Assembly (NCBI GenBank): GCA_017538965.1
Contig: JAFYHU010000062.1
Coordinates: 1-64,000, forward strand
Origin: Oscillospiraceae bacterium
Lineage (GTDB): Bacteria > Bacillota > Clostridia > Oscillospirales > Oscillospiraceae
DNA length: 64,000 nucleotides
Direction: 5' to 3'
The notes below the pieces were generated by a model. It had not been told where the DNA came from. It did not search any database and saw nothing but the letters and a program-made list of their open reading frames with translations. This document shows, in pieces, positions 1 through 7,420 of the stretch. How positions within the stretch are numbered: the stretch's first letter is position 1; the number at the start of each line of letters is the position of its first letter. The position numbers were made by a program, and so were the translations under genes.

Positions 1-130
1 CCTCATAGCCCTCTTCCTTCAGGGCGAGACAGGCCTGGGTGCCGGCGTAGTCAAACTCGGCGGCCTGGCCGATGACGATGGGCCCCGAACCGATGATGAG
101 AACCTTCTTGATGTCCGTACTTTTTGCCAT
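1..130 (-). CDS. carB: Carbamoyl-phosphate synthase large subunit, N-terminal fragment
   Basis: The first 43 residues of a gene that continues off the left edge. They begin [20 protein letters not shown] and continue [13 protein letters not shown], the characteristic start of the ATP-grasp large subunit that makes carbamoyl phosphate from glutamine-derived ammonia, bicarbonate and ATP for pyrimidine and arginine synthesis. The start is supported by GGAGG nine bases before the ATG. The gene lies downstream of pyrC on the same strand, separated by about 316 bp of repeat-rich DNA, so co-transcription is possible but not certain. No carA is seen in the window. Confidence 0.93.
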   Translation of the reverse strand, partial: MAKSTDIKKVLIIGSGPIVIGQAAEFDYAGTQACLALKEEGYE

Positions 131-446
131 TTCAATCATCCTCCGTGATGAGTATTGTGAAACATATGCAGATATTTTATGGATTGATTTCTGCTTCTGT
201 GGCAGAAGCCGGGTTCGGGCGCTCCCCGGGAGCTTGTACTGTTTCGCGGCCAGGGAAGCGGATGCCCCTGACCTGCCGGTTGCTGCCGCGAATGGATTGT
301 GAGTGTGGATTTTTTGCAACTGCGGTGAGGATACTTGCCAAGCTTTGGACTCACACCCATAAAACGCGGCGCAGGAGTTGAGAGCGAGCACCCTACTTTC
401 CCTGCCGCGTAATTGCAGGAAGCCGAAATCGGGCGAGGAAAATGAG
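131..446. repeat. Intergenic stretch made of dispersed repeats
   Basis: No gene is seen between pyrC and carB. From about 239 onward it resembles 3830-4027 (shared blocks TGTTTCGCGGC, CTGCCGCGAATG, ACCC..CATAAAACGCGGCG). It contains a copy of the GCGCGGC-type hairpin repeat (arms ACGCGGC 364-370 and GCCGCGT 404-410) and a REP-like unit at 443-470 (TGAGTCA, core AGGTACCTGTCCCC, then GTGACAC). Confidence 0.7.
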
Positions 447-1661
447 TCAAGGTACCTGTCCCCGTGACACATAGATCACAGTTCCTTTATAAACCGTGAG
501 GAGACAGCGGGAGAGGACCTTCCGGCCGGCGAAGGGCGTGGCCTTTCCCTTCGAGAGAAAGCGTGCGGGGTCGGCGCTGTCCTCCGCGTCGAGATCCCAG
601 ATGCTGAAGCCCTCCGCCGCGGGCAGGCCGAAGCGGGCTCTCGGCTGCGCGGTCATCAGGGCGAGCAGCGCATCGAGACGCAGAACGCCCCACCGGACCA
701 AGCCTGTATAGAGCAGGGGAAAGGCCGTCTCGAGCCCGACGATGCCGAAGGCGCTCTTCTCCAGGCCGCGCGCCTTTTCCTCAGCGCTGTGCGGGGCGTG
801 GTCGGTCGCGATCATGTCAATCGTCCCGTCCGTCAGACCTTCGAGCAGGGCCTCCCGGTCCTCCCGGGAGCGCAGGGGCGGGTTCATCTTGAAGCGCCCG
901 TCCTCCTGCAGATCGTTCTCGTCCAGCAGCAGGTAATGCGGCGCCGTCTCGCAGCTGACATCCACGCCGCTCTTTTTCGCGTCCCGGATGATGCGCACGC
1001 TCTCCTCCGTCGAGATGTGGCAGACGTGGTAGGCGCAGCCGGTTTCGTCGGCGAGCTTCAGGTCGCGCTCGATCTGGCGCCACTCGCTCTCGCTGCAGAT
1101 GCCGCGGTGACCGTGCGCACGGGCGTAGGCGCCGTCGTGAACATAGCCGCCGTGCAGGAGACGGTTATCCTCGCAGTGCGCGGCGATCAGCTTGCCGAGC
1201 GCCCGGCAGCGCTGCATGGCTTCCCGCATGAGCCCCTCGTCCTGCACGCCGTGCCCGTCGTCCGAGAAGGCGCAGACCAGCGGCGCCAGACCCTCCAGGT
1301 CGGCGAGTTTTTCTCCCTTTTCGTCCACGCTGATGGCACCGTAGGGATAAACCGCCGTGACGGCGTCCCGGGCGATGAGCTCCAGCTGGGGGCGGAGCGT
1401 TTCCGGAGCGTCCGGAACCGGGTTCAGGTTCGGCATTGTGCAGACTGCCGTATAACCCCCGTGCGCCGCGGCGAGAGAGCCGCTGCGGATGGTCTCCTTA
1501 TAAGAAAAACCCGGCTCGCGAAAATGCACATGCACATCGCAGAAACCGGGAAAGAGAACGTATTCCATTTTGTTGAAACGGGAAAAGGCGGCTTCGTCTG
1601 CCACGGCGGCGGACAGACCGTCGCTGCAAGGAATTCTTTTGACCTTGTCAAACAGAAACAT
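447..1661 (-). CDS. pyrC: Dihydroorotase (class I, PyrC type)
   Basis: Zinc amidohydrolase that closes carbamoyl aspartate to dihydroorotate, the third step of pyrimidine synthesis, in the cytoplasm. The metal-ligand motif [10 protein letters not shown] lies near residues 42-51; later motifs are ETAPHY, the NPPLRS substrate loop and ATDHAPHS, all as expected. I chose the ATG at 1661 (404 residues) rather than one 27 bases upstream because GGAGG sits eight bases before it. The N-terminal beta segment before the HxH motif is somewhat shorter than in many class I enzymes. It is transcribed from a strong promoter (1713-1741), with carB downstream on the same strand. Family assignment is certain; only the first residues are open to doubt. 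Confidence 0.95.
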   Translation of the reverse strand: MFLFDKVKRIPCSDGLSAAVADEAAFSRFNKMEYVLFPGFCDVHVHFREPGFSYKETIRSGSLAAAHGGYTAVCTMPNLNPVPDAPETLRPQLELIARDAVTAVYPYGAISVDEKGEKLADLEGLAPLVCAFSDDGHGVQDEGLMREAMQRCRALGKLIAAHCEDNRLLHGGYVHDGAYARAHGHRGICSESEWRQIERDLKLADETGCAYHVCHISTEESVRIIRDAKKSGVDVSCETAPHYLLLDENDLQEDGRFKMNPPLRSREDREALLEGLTDGTIDMIATDHAPHSAEEKARGLEKSAFGIVGLETAFPLLYTGLVRWGVLRLDALLALMTAQPRARFGLPAAEGFSIWDLDAEDSADPARFLSKGKATPFAGRKVLSRCLLTVYKGTVIYVSRGQVP

Positions 1662-1712
1662 GTTCCAACCTCCGCTTGCCGATCTCACGGGACCGTCTTA
1701 AAGCTTGGGGAA

Positions 1713-1741
1713 ATTATATAGGCGGGGAAAAACTTTGTCAA
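1713..1741 (-). promoter_or_regulatory. Sigma-A promoter of pyrC
   Basis: On the minus strand: -35 TTGACA (1736-1741), 17-base spacer, -10 TATAAT (1713-1718). Both hexamers match consensus. The leader of about 45 bases shows no terminator hairpin. Confidence 0.85.
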
Positions 1742-1920
1742 CTGGCGAAATGCACGAAATCCGGAAGGGCAGAAGCAGCCGCGCTGGGGAATATTCCTTT
1801 TTCTTCATATTGGGCACAAAGATGAATAGAAATACAATCTGTTGTGGAAAACCGGCGGGAAGTATGCTATATTGAAAAGTACGGAGTCGGAGGATTCCGG
1901 GAAAGGCCGGTGTACAGGCG

Positions 1921-3234
1921 ATGACCAGGAGCTTGAGCCGTACAACCAAATATCTGATCGTGATCTGCGTGTTCCTCCTTGCCGTCACGGCATCGCTCGG
2001 CTATGTTCTGACAAAACAGACCGGCACAGCCCTGCGCACGGCGATCGAATATCGGATGCTGGATATCTCGAACACGGCAGCGGCCATGCTGGACGGGGAT
2101 GCGCTCGCGGTCATCGAGGCGGAGGACGCGGACACGCCCGCCTATCAGAGCATTCTCAAAACCCTGGCATATTTCCAGGACAACATCGATCTGAAATATA
2201 TCTACTGCATCCGCGATCTGGGCGGCGGACACTTTGTGTTTACGGTCGATCCCGCAGAGGATCCCGGCGAGTTCGGAGAAGCCATCGTATACACCGACGC
2301 GCTGCAGCGGGCCAGCCTCGGCACGCCCGCCGTGGACAAGGAACCCTACCGGGACCGCTGGGGCCGGTTTTACAGCGCCTACTCGCCGGTTTTCGATTCA
2401 AATCAACGGGTTGCGGGCATTGTAGCGGTCGATTTCAGCGCGGAATGGTATGAGCAGCAGATTTCTCACCAGGTGCGCACCACGCTCCTGATCAGCGGCT
2501 TCTCGCTGCTTTTCGCGGCGGTCATGATCTTCCTGATCCTTGCAAGGTACAGAAAACAGATCCGTGAGATCCTCGGGGAGATGAACGTGGTCTCCGACGG
2601 CATCGAAACCCTTGTCCGGGAGCTGTCTCCGGGGACGGACGTGAGCCAGCGGAAGGATGTGCAGCCGGCGGAATCCAGGGACGAAATCACGGAACTCGGC
2701 AACCGGATTCAGTCTCTCGAAAACCAGCTCATCGAGCAGATCAGCATCGTGCGTTCGCAGGCCTATATCGACGGTCTGACCGGACTCGGCAACCGGATGG
2801 CCTATGAAAACCGCGTCAAGGAGCTGGAGAAGGAGATCCGAAGCGGGGCGGCCGAATTTGCCGTGGGCATCTTCGACGTGAACGGCCTGAAGGAAATCAA
2901 TGACCGATACGGGCACGAACAGGGCGACCGGGCGATTTTCCTGCTGGGCTCGGTCCTGAAGAAGGTCTTCGCCGGCGAGGAGCTGTACCGCATCGGCGGG
3001 GACGAGTTCATCGTCATCCTCAAAGGGCCGGACAGGGACCTTCCGGCCGCGGCGGCGGAGGTCGAAAAAGCGCTTGCAAAAACGGAGGGCGTCGCGTCCG
3101 CCAAGGGCTATTCCGCTTTCATCCCGGGGAGCGACACGTCTTACAGCGATGCGTTCCGGCGTGCGGATGCCGCAATGTATGAAGACAAGAAGAAATACTA
3201 CATGACCCGGGGAGACAGAAGAAGGAGAGGCTGA
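1921..3234 (+). CDS. Membrane diguanylate cyclase with extracellular sensor (Cache-like + GGDEF)
   Basis: A 437-residue protein predicted to make cyclic di-GMP from two GTP. Layout: N-terminal membrane helix (about 10-31), an extracytoplasmic sensor region (about 35-185, Cache-like by layout), a second helix (about 188-208), a linker with coiled-coil character, and a GGDEF domain (about 275-430). The signature GGDEF is intact at 359-363, following FDVNGLKEIND, and no RxxD inhibitory site precedes it. The ribosome site is weak, so the start is only the best available. It is one of five c-di-GMP turnover proteins in the window. The stop codon lies at the left edge of the 280-bp duplicated element. 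Confidence 0.9.
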   Translation: MTRSLSRTTKYLIVICVFLLAVTASLGYVLTKQTGTALRTAIEYRMLDISNTAAAMLDGDALAVIEAEDADTPAYQSILKTLAYFQDNIDLKYIYCIRDLGGGHFVFTVDPAEDPGEFGEAIVYTDALQRASLGTPAVDKEPYRDRWGRFYSAYSPVFDSNQRVAGIVAVDFSAEWYEQQISHQVRTTLLISGFSLLFAAVMIFLILARYRKQIREILGEMNVVSDGIETLVRELSPGTDVSQRKDVQPAESRDEITELGNRIQSLENQLIEQISIVRSQAYIDGLTGLGNRMAYENRVKELEKEIRSGAAEFAVGIFDVNGLKEINDRYGHEQGDRAIFLLGSVLKKVFAGEELYRIGGDEFIVILKGPDRDLPAAAAEVEKALAKTEGVASAKGYSAFIPGSDTSYSDAFRRADAAMYEDKKKYYMTRGDRRRRG

Positions 3235-3510
3235 AGCACCGGAAATCATAAAAGCTGCAGAAGCAGATCGCAGGGAAAAACCACCGTTCACGCTTGAAGT
3301 GACGGTGGTTTCTGCATGATTTCCAGCCCGTTCCGGGGCTTTGTGATCGGGATTGCGCCTGCGGGCGCGGGGAGTGCGGAGCGATCTGGGGATCGCTCCC
3401 TACGGATGATAGGCTTCACGAGCCAACCTTTGTTACGCACCGAGGCTCCAACTCAACATATACACTTTCCCATTACAGCATAGCGCGGCGCAGGAGTTGA
3501 GAGCGAGGGA
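3230..3510 (+). repeat. 280-bp duplicated 3' element, copy 1
   Basis: Near-identical to 4782-5061. It begins at the stop codon of the diguanylate cyclase gene. Its first 85 bases form nested inverted repeats: GGAAATCAT (3241-3249) with ATGATTTCC (3316-3324), enclosing AACCACCGT (3279-3287) with ACGGTGGTT (3302-3310). After this come GCGCC-TGCG-GGCGC (3355-3368) and the GGAGCGATC/GATCGCTCC hairpin (3376-3405). It runs into a GCGCGGC repeat at 3483. Confidence 0.85.
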
Positions 3511-3538
3511 AAGCCTTCTCTGCCGCGCAATTGCAGGA
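3483..3538. repeat. GCGCGGC hairpin repeat (family B)
   Basis: Arms GCGCGGC (3483-3489) and GCCGCGC (3532-3538) are followed by AATTGCAGGAAA and GAACGGGCGCT. One of six copies; in some copies the end pair changes to A..T while pairing is kept, which supports a folded structure. Confidence 0.65.
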
Positions 3539-3727
3539 AACTGCGAACGGGCGCTCTACGAATGCTTTTTTTATCGCCCGACTTCGGCTTTGTGCAATTA
3601 CGCGGATTTTGAGCTTCCTCCTCGCATTTACCTTTGCACGCCGCGTTTTATTGTTTTGAGTATTCTACAGTGTGGTTACCGGGAGCGGACCTGCGGGCGA
3701 GGAGACATCCTCCGCTGCGACGGGGAA

Positions 3728-3801
3728 CACCTCATCCGTCAACCAGTTTGCGAACTGGTTGCCACCTTCCCCATGAAGGGGAAGGGCGCCTGCGGGCGCG
3801 G
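3728..3801. repeat. CACCTCATCCG repeat (family C)
   Basis: Starts AACACCTCATCCGTC, then an inner hairpin (AACCAGTTTG...CGAACTGGTT), CCACCTTCCCC, ATGA, AGGGGAAGG and a GCGCC-TGCG-GGCGC unit. Related copies are at 23428-23623 and 34927-34994, with different inner-stem sequence but preserved pairing. Confidence 0.65.
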
Positions 3802-3948
3802 GAACTGCTCCCAATCGGCTTTCCCTGTTTCGCGGCAAGAGAAGCGGCTGCCCATGACCAAACACTGCTGCCGCGAATGAATTATGGGTGTGGAATTTGG
3901 CAACTACGCTGAAGGTATCTGTCGGCTTACAGACCCACCCCTCATAAA

Positions 3949-4062
3949 ACGCGGCGGGGGAAGGTCCGTGCGAGGGACCAGATAATTTTCCGCGTAAATG
4001 CGGGAAGTTGGAGTCGGGCGCTTGTAAACGAGAGGGATGCGGAGCGATCTGGGGATCGCTCC
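3949..4062. repeat. Family B hairpin and family A hairpin
   Basis: ACGCGG (3949-3954) pairs with CCGCGT (3990-3995). About 45 bases later GGAGCGATC (4041-4049) pairs with GATCGCTCC (4054-4062). The rest of 3235-4357 holds no gene that I can support; its open frames fall inside repeat DNA. Confidence 0.6.
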
Positions 4063-4357
4063 CTACGGGATCGCCGCAGACAAGCTGGGATCGTCGCAGG
4101 CTTCCCGCGCGTCGTTATGCTCCATACGAGGAGAGAGACTCCCTCGGGAAAGGAGAGAAAACCCATTGCGTCAGCAGGGGCTTTTCGTTGCAGAAGGTTC
4201 GGGATCAGTTAGCGGTATCGAAATCAGAACTACCGCTTCAGAGGAGCAGAAACCTGCTTTCCTTAAAGATCGGATTTCCGGAGCAACGGCAGGTTGCTTT
4301 CCAATTTCAGAGAAAAGTGCTATATTGTCCTCAGATCAATCATCAGGAGGAAAGCTC

Positions 4358-4786
4358 ATGGAAATTCGCGATGTGCTGAAGAATCTCAGGGAAAAGAATC
4401 ATCTGACGCAGGATCAGATGGCCGAGCGGGTCATGGTCACCCGACAGGCGGTCAGCCGCTGGGAAACCGGCGAGACGCAGCCCAATACCGATACGCTGAA
4501 ACTGCTGTCGAGGGAATTCAATGTCTCAATCAATACGCTTCTCGGATCTCCGAGACAGCTTGTCTGTCAGTGCTGCGGCATGCCGCTGAGCGAAGACAGC
4601 ATGCTGAGCCGGGAACCGGACGGCAGTTTCAATGAAGATTACTGCATGTGGTGCTACAAGGACGGCAGCTTTGCCTACGAGTCCAAGGAGGGGCTGATCG
4701 ATTTTCTGATTTCGCATATGCCGAATCCGGAGAACGCCCGGAGGAAGAGCGCAGAATGCTGTATGACGGATATCTGTCCCAGCTGA
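4358..4786 (+). CDS. XRE-type regulator with C-terminal zinc-ribbon domain
   Basis: A 142-residue DNA-binding protein. Residues 1-65 are a Cro/C1-type helix-turn-helix (LTQDQMAERVMVTRQAVSRW, then ETGETQPNTDTL). From about 70 on there is a putative zinc-ribbon domain opening QCCGMPLSED with CMWCYKDG further along, a pairing known in Firmicute transcription regulators. The open frame extends 321 bases upstream into repeats, but AGGAGG seven bases before the ATG at 4358 fixes the start. Its stop codon touches the second copy of the 280-bp element, so the gene lies between two direct repeats. Target genes are unknown. Confidence 0.88.
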   Translation: MEIRDVLKNLREKNHLTQDQMAERVMVTRQAVSRWETGETQPNTDTLKLLSREFNVSINTLLGSPRQLVCQCCGMPLSEDSMLSREPDGSFNEDYCMWCYKDGSFAYESKEGLIDFLISHMPNPENARRKSAECCMTDICPS

Positions 4787-5061
4787 AGCACTGGAAATCA
4801 TAAAACTGCAGAAGCAGATCGCAGAGAAAAACCACCGTTCACGCTTGAAGTGGCGGTGGTTTCTGCATGATTTCCAGCCTGTTCCGGGGCTTTGTGATAG
4901 GGATTGCGCCTGCGGGCGCGGGGCTTGCGGAGCGATTTGGGGATCGCTCCCTACGGATGATAGGCTTCACGAGCCAACCTTTGTTACGCACCGAGGCTCC
5001 AACTCAACATATACACTTTCCCATTACAGCATAGCGCGGCGCAGGGGGTTTGGAGCGAGGA
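4782..5061 (+). repeat. 280-bp duplicated 3' element, copy 2
   Basis: Matches 3230-3510 with scattered substitutions (for example the right arm of the inner hairpin reads GCGGTGGTT instead of ACGGTGGTT). It again begins at a stop codon. It includes the family A hairpin at 4929-4950, where one arm has GGAGCGATT. Confidence 0.85.
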
Positions 5062-5080
5062 GAAAGCCTCCCTGCCGCGC
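5034..5080. repeat. GCGCGGC hairpin repeat (family B)
   Basis: Arms GCGCGGC (5034-5040) and GCCGCGC (5074-5080), followed by AGATGCAGGATGG and GAACGGGCGCT. It lies just past the end of the convergent hydrolase gene. Confidence 0.6.
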
Positions 5081-5109
5081 AGATGCAGGATGGCATGAAC
5101 GGGCGCTTG

Positions 5110-6057
5110 TTATTCAAAAATTTTTTTGCAGAAATCCCGGACGAGAGAGGTATAGCGTTCGGTGTCGACCAGGTAGCTGAGGCCGTGGCCGGCTTCCGGG
5201 AAGGTATGCAGTTTGATCCGGTCGGGGTTGGCGGCGGCAATCCGGCGGCTCATCTCACAGGGAACGAAGTCGTCGGCCTCGCCGTGAATCAGAAGAATGG
5301 GAACCCTGGCCTGCGCGACCGCGGAGAGCGCGCTTGCGGAGCGCAGGGAGAAGCCGCCCAGAACGCGGGCGTCGAGTTCCGCAAGAGGAAGCGCAAGCTT
5401 CATCGGAATTCCCTTCGCGCGGCCCACCTCGGCGATGATCTCATCCGGAGAAGTATACGGACAGTCGGCAAGAATGCCCCGCACCTGCGGGGGAAGCTCC
5501 AGCGCGGAAGCCATCAGGACCGTCGCGGCCCCCATGGAAATGCCGCATAAAAGAATCCTTACACCGTCTCCGAAGCGTTCGACGGCATATCGGGTCCAGG
5601 CCAGAACATCCAGACGCTCATTGATGCCGTAACTGATGACATGCCCTTCGCTGGAGCAGTGAGCGCGCTCTTCGATCATCAGGACATTGAAGCCCTCCTG
5701 AAAGCAGATGTCCGCCCCGCCGCAGAAATCGCGCACCGGCGTGCCGCGGAAACCGTGGCACAGAATCGCGAGAGGGGCACAGTCTGCCAGATGATAATAG
5801 CGGCCGCGGAGATGCAGCCCGTCGTGCGACAGGATGCCGACCGACTCATACGGCCGGGCGCGCAGCCGGTCGATCAGGGCGATGCTTCTGTCATGCTCCT
5901 CCCGGCTGCGAAACCGGGCAAGGATCTGATAATCATCGTTCTGCCGGCCCAGCGGAGAATAGAAGACGGTGCGGAAAACGCCAAGCGCCGTCAGCGCACA
6001 GGTCCCGGCTCCCAGCGCCGCCGGGACCAGCAGCTTTTTCAGAGAGGAAGTATTCAT
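5110..6057 (-). CDS. Alpha/beta hydrolase, membrane-anchored
   Basis: A 315-residue serine hydrolase of the family that includes membrane-anchored peptidase/esterase-like proteins in Firmicutes. An N-terminal hydrophobic segment (about 9-28) probably anchors it. The oxyanion-side motif CHGFRGTPV is followed by the nucleophile elbow CGISMGAATV, the acid in IHGEADDFVP and the histidine in AGHGLSYL. The start has GGAAGGAG six bases upstream. Substrate cannot be told from sequence. It converges on the XRE regulator and has no operon partner. Confidence 0.85.
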   Translation of the reverse strand: MNTSSLKKLLVPAALGAGTCALTALGVFRTVFYSPLGRQNDDYQILARFRSREEHDRSIALIDRLRARPYESVGILSHDGLHLRGRYYHLADCAPLAILCHGFRGTPVRDFCGGADICFQEGFNVLMIEERAHCSSEGHVISYGINERLDVLAWTRYAVERFGDGVRILLCGISMGAATVLMASALELPPQVRGILADCPYTSPDEIIAEVGRAKGIPMKLALPLAELDARVLGGFSLRSASALSAVAQARVPILLIHGEADDFVPCEMSRRIAAANPDRIKLHTFPEAGHGLSYLVDTERYTSLVRDFCKKIFE

Positions 6058-6443
6058 GCGTACTCCTTCCGCGTTTCAATTCCCCTGAGTTATAACAGGG
6101 TTGATTTCATGGAATGGATCCGTTTTATGGTTATATACAAAATACGTCCTTATCGGCAAAAAGTAAAGATTAAGCGAGACAAAATTCACATTTCTTGCCG
6201 ATAAAAGGTCGGAATCATGACGGGACAAGAGGACAGGCAGGACAGAGCTTTTCCTATCATTCATCCGGAGCTGCAGACAAAGCAGGCCGATTGCAGGAAA
6301 TATTCTTTTTTCCCTGTCCTTTTGTCCCGATGTCCCGTAAAGAGGAAAGAACACAGAGAACAGGGGCTTTCTGCAGCAGGACAGACAGCGGGACAAAGGC
6401 AGGACAAAATGCAAGTGCAACCCGACCTTTTTTAGCTGTGCGC
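6058..6443. other. Non-coding stretch with GGGACA inverted repeats
   Basis: No gene is supported. GGGACAAGAGGACAGG (6222-6237) pairs with CCTGTCCTTTTGTCCC (6313-6328), and further GGGACA/TGTCCC elements lie at about 6331-6410. Function unknown. Confidence 0.5.
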
Positions 6444-6472
6444 TTGTTTTGTGACAAAAGGTGTAGTATTAT
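6444..6472 (+). promoter_or_regulatory. Shared-type promoter, copy A (upstream of CPBP-like gene)
   Basis: TTGTTT (6444-6449), 17-base spacer, TATTAT (6467-6472). The spacer starts TGTGACAAAAG and resembles the spacers of copies at 7132, 12750 and 12927. Confidence 0.6.
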
Positions 6473-6509
6473 GATCTCACAAGCGTTATGATTATCTACG
6501 GGTGATGGC

Positions 6510-7022
6510 GTGAGAAAAAAGTATTTTGTAACCTGTTTATTCCTGATTAAACTGTTTATCGAGGTCTTTGGAAGCCTATACTACGATCAGACTCCTCAGG
6601 TTGTCTGGTCAATTGGCAACGCTATTCTGATTATGGTGCCGCTGGCGTTTGGTATCAGGGCGGGGTTGCTGTGCTTCCTGCCTGTTCTTGTATGCGAGAT
6701 CGTGTGGTTCTTTCATCTGCGCGCGGTTGGTCCACTTCTTCATCTGTTTTCCTTTGCTGTGGCCGTCGTTCTTCTGGGATTAGCAGGGGAAAAACTGAAG
6801 AATCTGCCGACGCATCAGAGAGTGATAGGAAGCAGCATACTGTTCGAATTGTCTCTGCTCGGTGAAGAGGCTTTATATCGTGCCCTCATGATGCTGTTTT
6901 CGCATCGCCATGTTACATGGAACAATATATCCGGGACATTTCTGTCCTTGGCAAATCCCTTGTTGCTGCTCCTGTTGGTATTCTGCTGCTTAAGCGATCG
7001 AAATCCAGAAGGAAAAAAGTAA
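6510..7022 (+). CDS. Small polytopic membrane protein, CPBP (Abi) protease-like
   Basis: A 170-residue protein with about five membrane helices and a GTG start. Residues 119-124 read EEALYR, matching the EExxxR first motif of CPBP intramembrane proteases. About 20 residues on, GTFLSLANPL sits where the second motif (FxxxH) is expected, but with Asn instead of His. It is shorter than typical members (usually above 200), so it may be degenerate. In lactic acid bacteria, CPBP proteins act as self-immunity factors for double-glycine bacteriocins. This gene shares a promoter type with the nearby double-glycine peptides, so an immunity role is a reasonable inference. Alternative: an unrelated membrane protein. 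Confidence 0.55.
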   Translation: MRKKYFVTCLFLIKLFIEVFGSLYYDQTPQVVWSIGNAILIMVPLAFGIRAGLLCFLPVLVCEIVWFFHLRAVGPLLHLFSFAVAVVLLGLAGEKLKNLPTHQRVIGSSILFELSLLGEEALYRALMMLFSHRHVTWNNISGTFLSLANPLLLLLLVFCCLSDRNPEGKK

Positions 7023-7131
7023 TTTCAGTTTGACGTGGCAACAACATGATAGAATCTGCCCCGGAGAACAGCAAGTCGGAAAGCGTGGCGAGATTTGCAC
7101 AAGAGTTGCTTTCTGTATGCTTTCTGTGTGC

Positions 7132-7160
7132 TTGTTTTATGACAGAAGCTGTGTTACACT
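7132..7160 (+). promoter_or_regulatory. Shared-type promoter, copy B
   Basis: TTGTTT (7132-7137), 17-base spacer with GACAGAAGCTGTG, TACACT (7155-7160). From GTGTGCTTGTTTT to the GTGACCATCATAGG that follows, it is almost identical to copy D (12927-12955). Confidence 0.75.
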
Positions 7161-7201
7161 GTGACCATCATAGGAAAATCCTTTAATCGGAGACTTCTGA
7201 C

Positions 7202-7384
7202 ATGGAAGAAAAGAAAAAGAAAGTTGCGCTGAACGATGAACTGCTCGACAAGGTCAGCGGCGGCTTTGACGACTATGATTTATGCGAATGGAGTCCCACC
7301 GGATATCACGAATGGGAGGATTATGAAGTAAGTCCCAATGTTAAGGGACGCCGCTGTAAATGGTGCCTGCTCAGACTATATTGA
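7202..7384 (+). CDS. Double-glycine leader peptide, Cys-containing (peptide 1)
   Basis: A 60-residue peptide. The first 21 residues are a charged leader ending LNDELLDKVSGG, like bacteriocin-type signals cleaved after Gly-Gly by C39-peptidase ABC exporters. The predicted 39-residue product is acidic and aromatic with three cysteines, two of them in CKWC. The leader is nearly identical to that of the peptide at 12997, while the products are unrelated. The next gene starts 36 bases downstream, so the two are probably co-transcribed. No exporter or modification enzyme is in the window. It could be a bacteriocin, a signal or a RiPP precursor. Confidence 0.72.
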   Translation: MEEKKKKVALNDELLDKVSGGFDDYDLCEWSPTGYHEWEDYEVSPNVKGRRCKWCLLRLY

Positions 7385-7420
7385 ACCGACCACGGTATCA
7401 AATCTTAAAGGGGTGATTGT

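Noticed and set aside
3497-3912. Open frames of 92-127 codons between the cyclase and the XRE gene
   Set aside because: They run through dispersed repeats present elsewhere in the window and have no ribosome site.
4037-4357. 107-codon upstream extension of the XRE regulator
   Set aside because: It is encoded by repeat DNA; a perfect AGGAGG selects the ATG at 4358.
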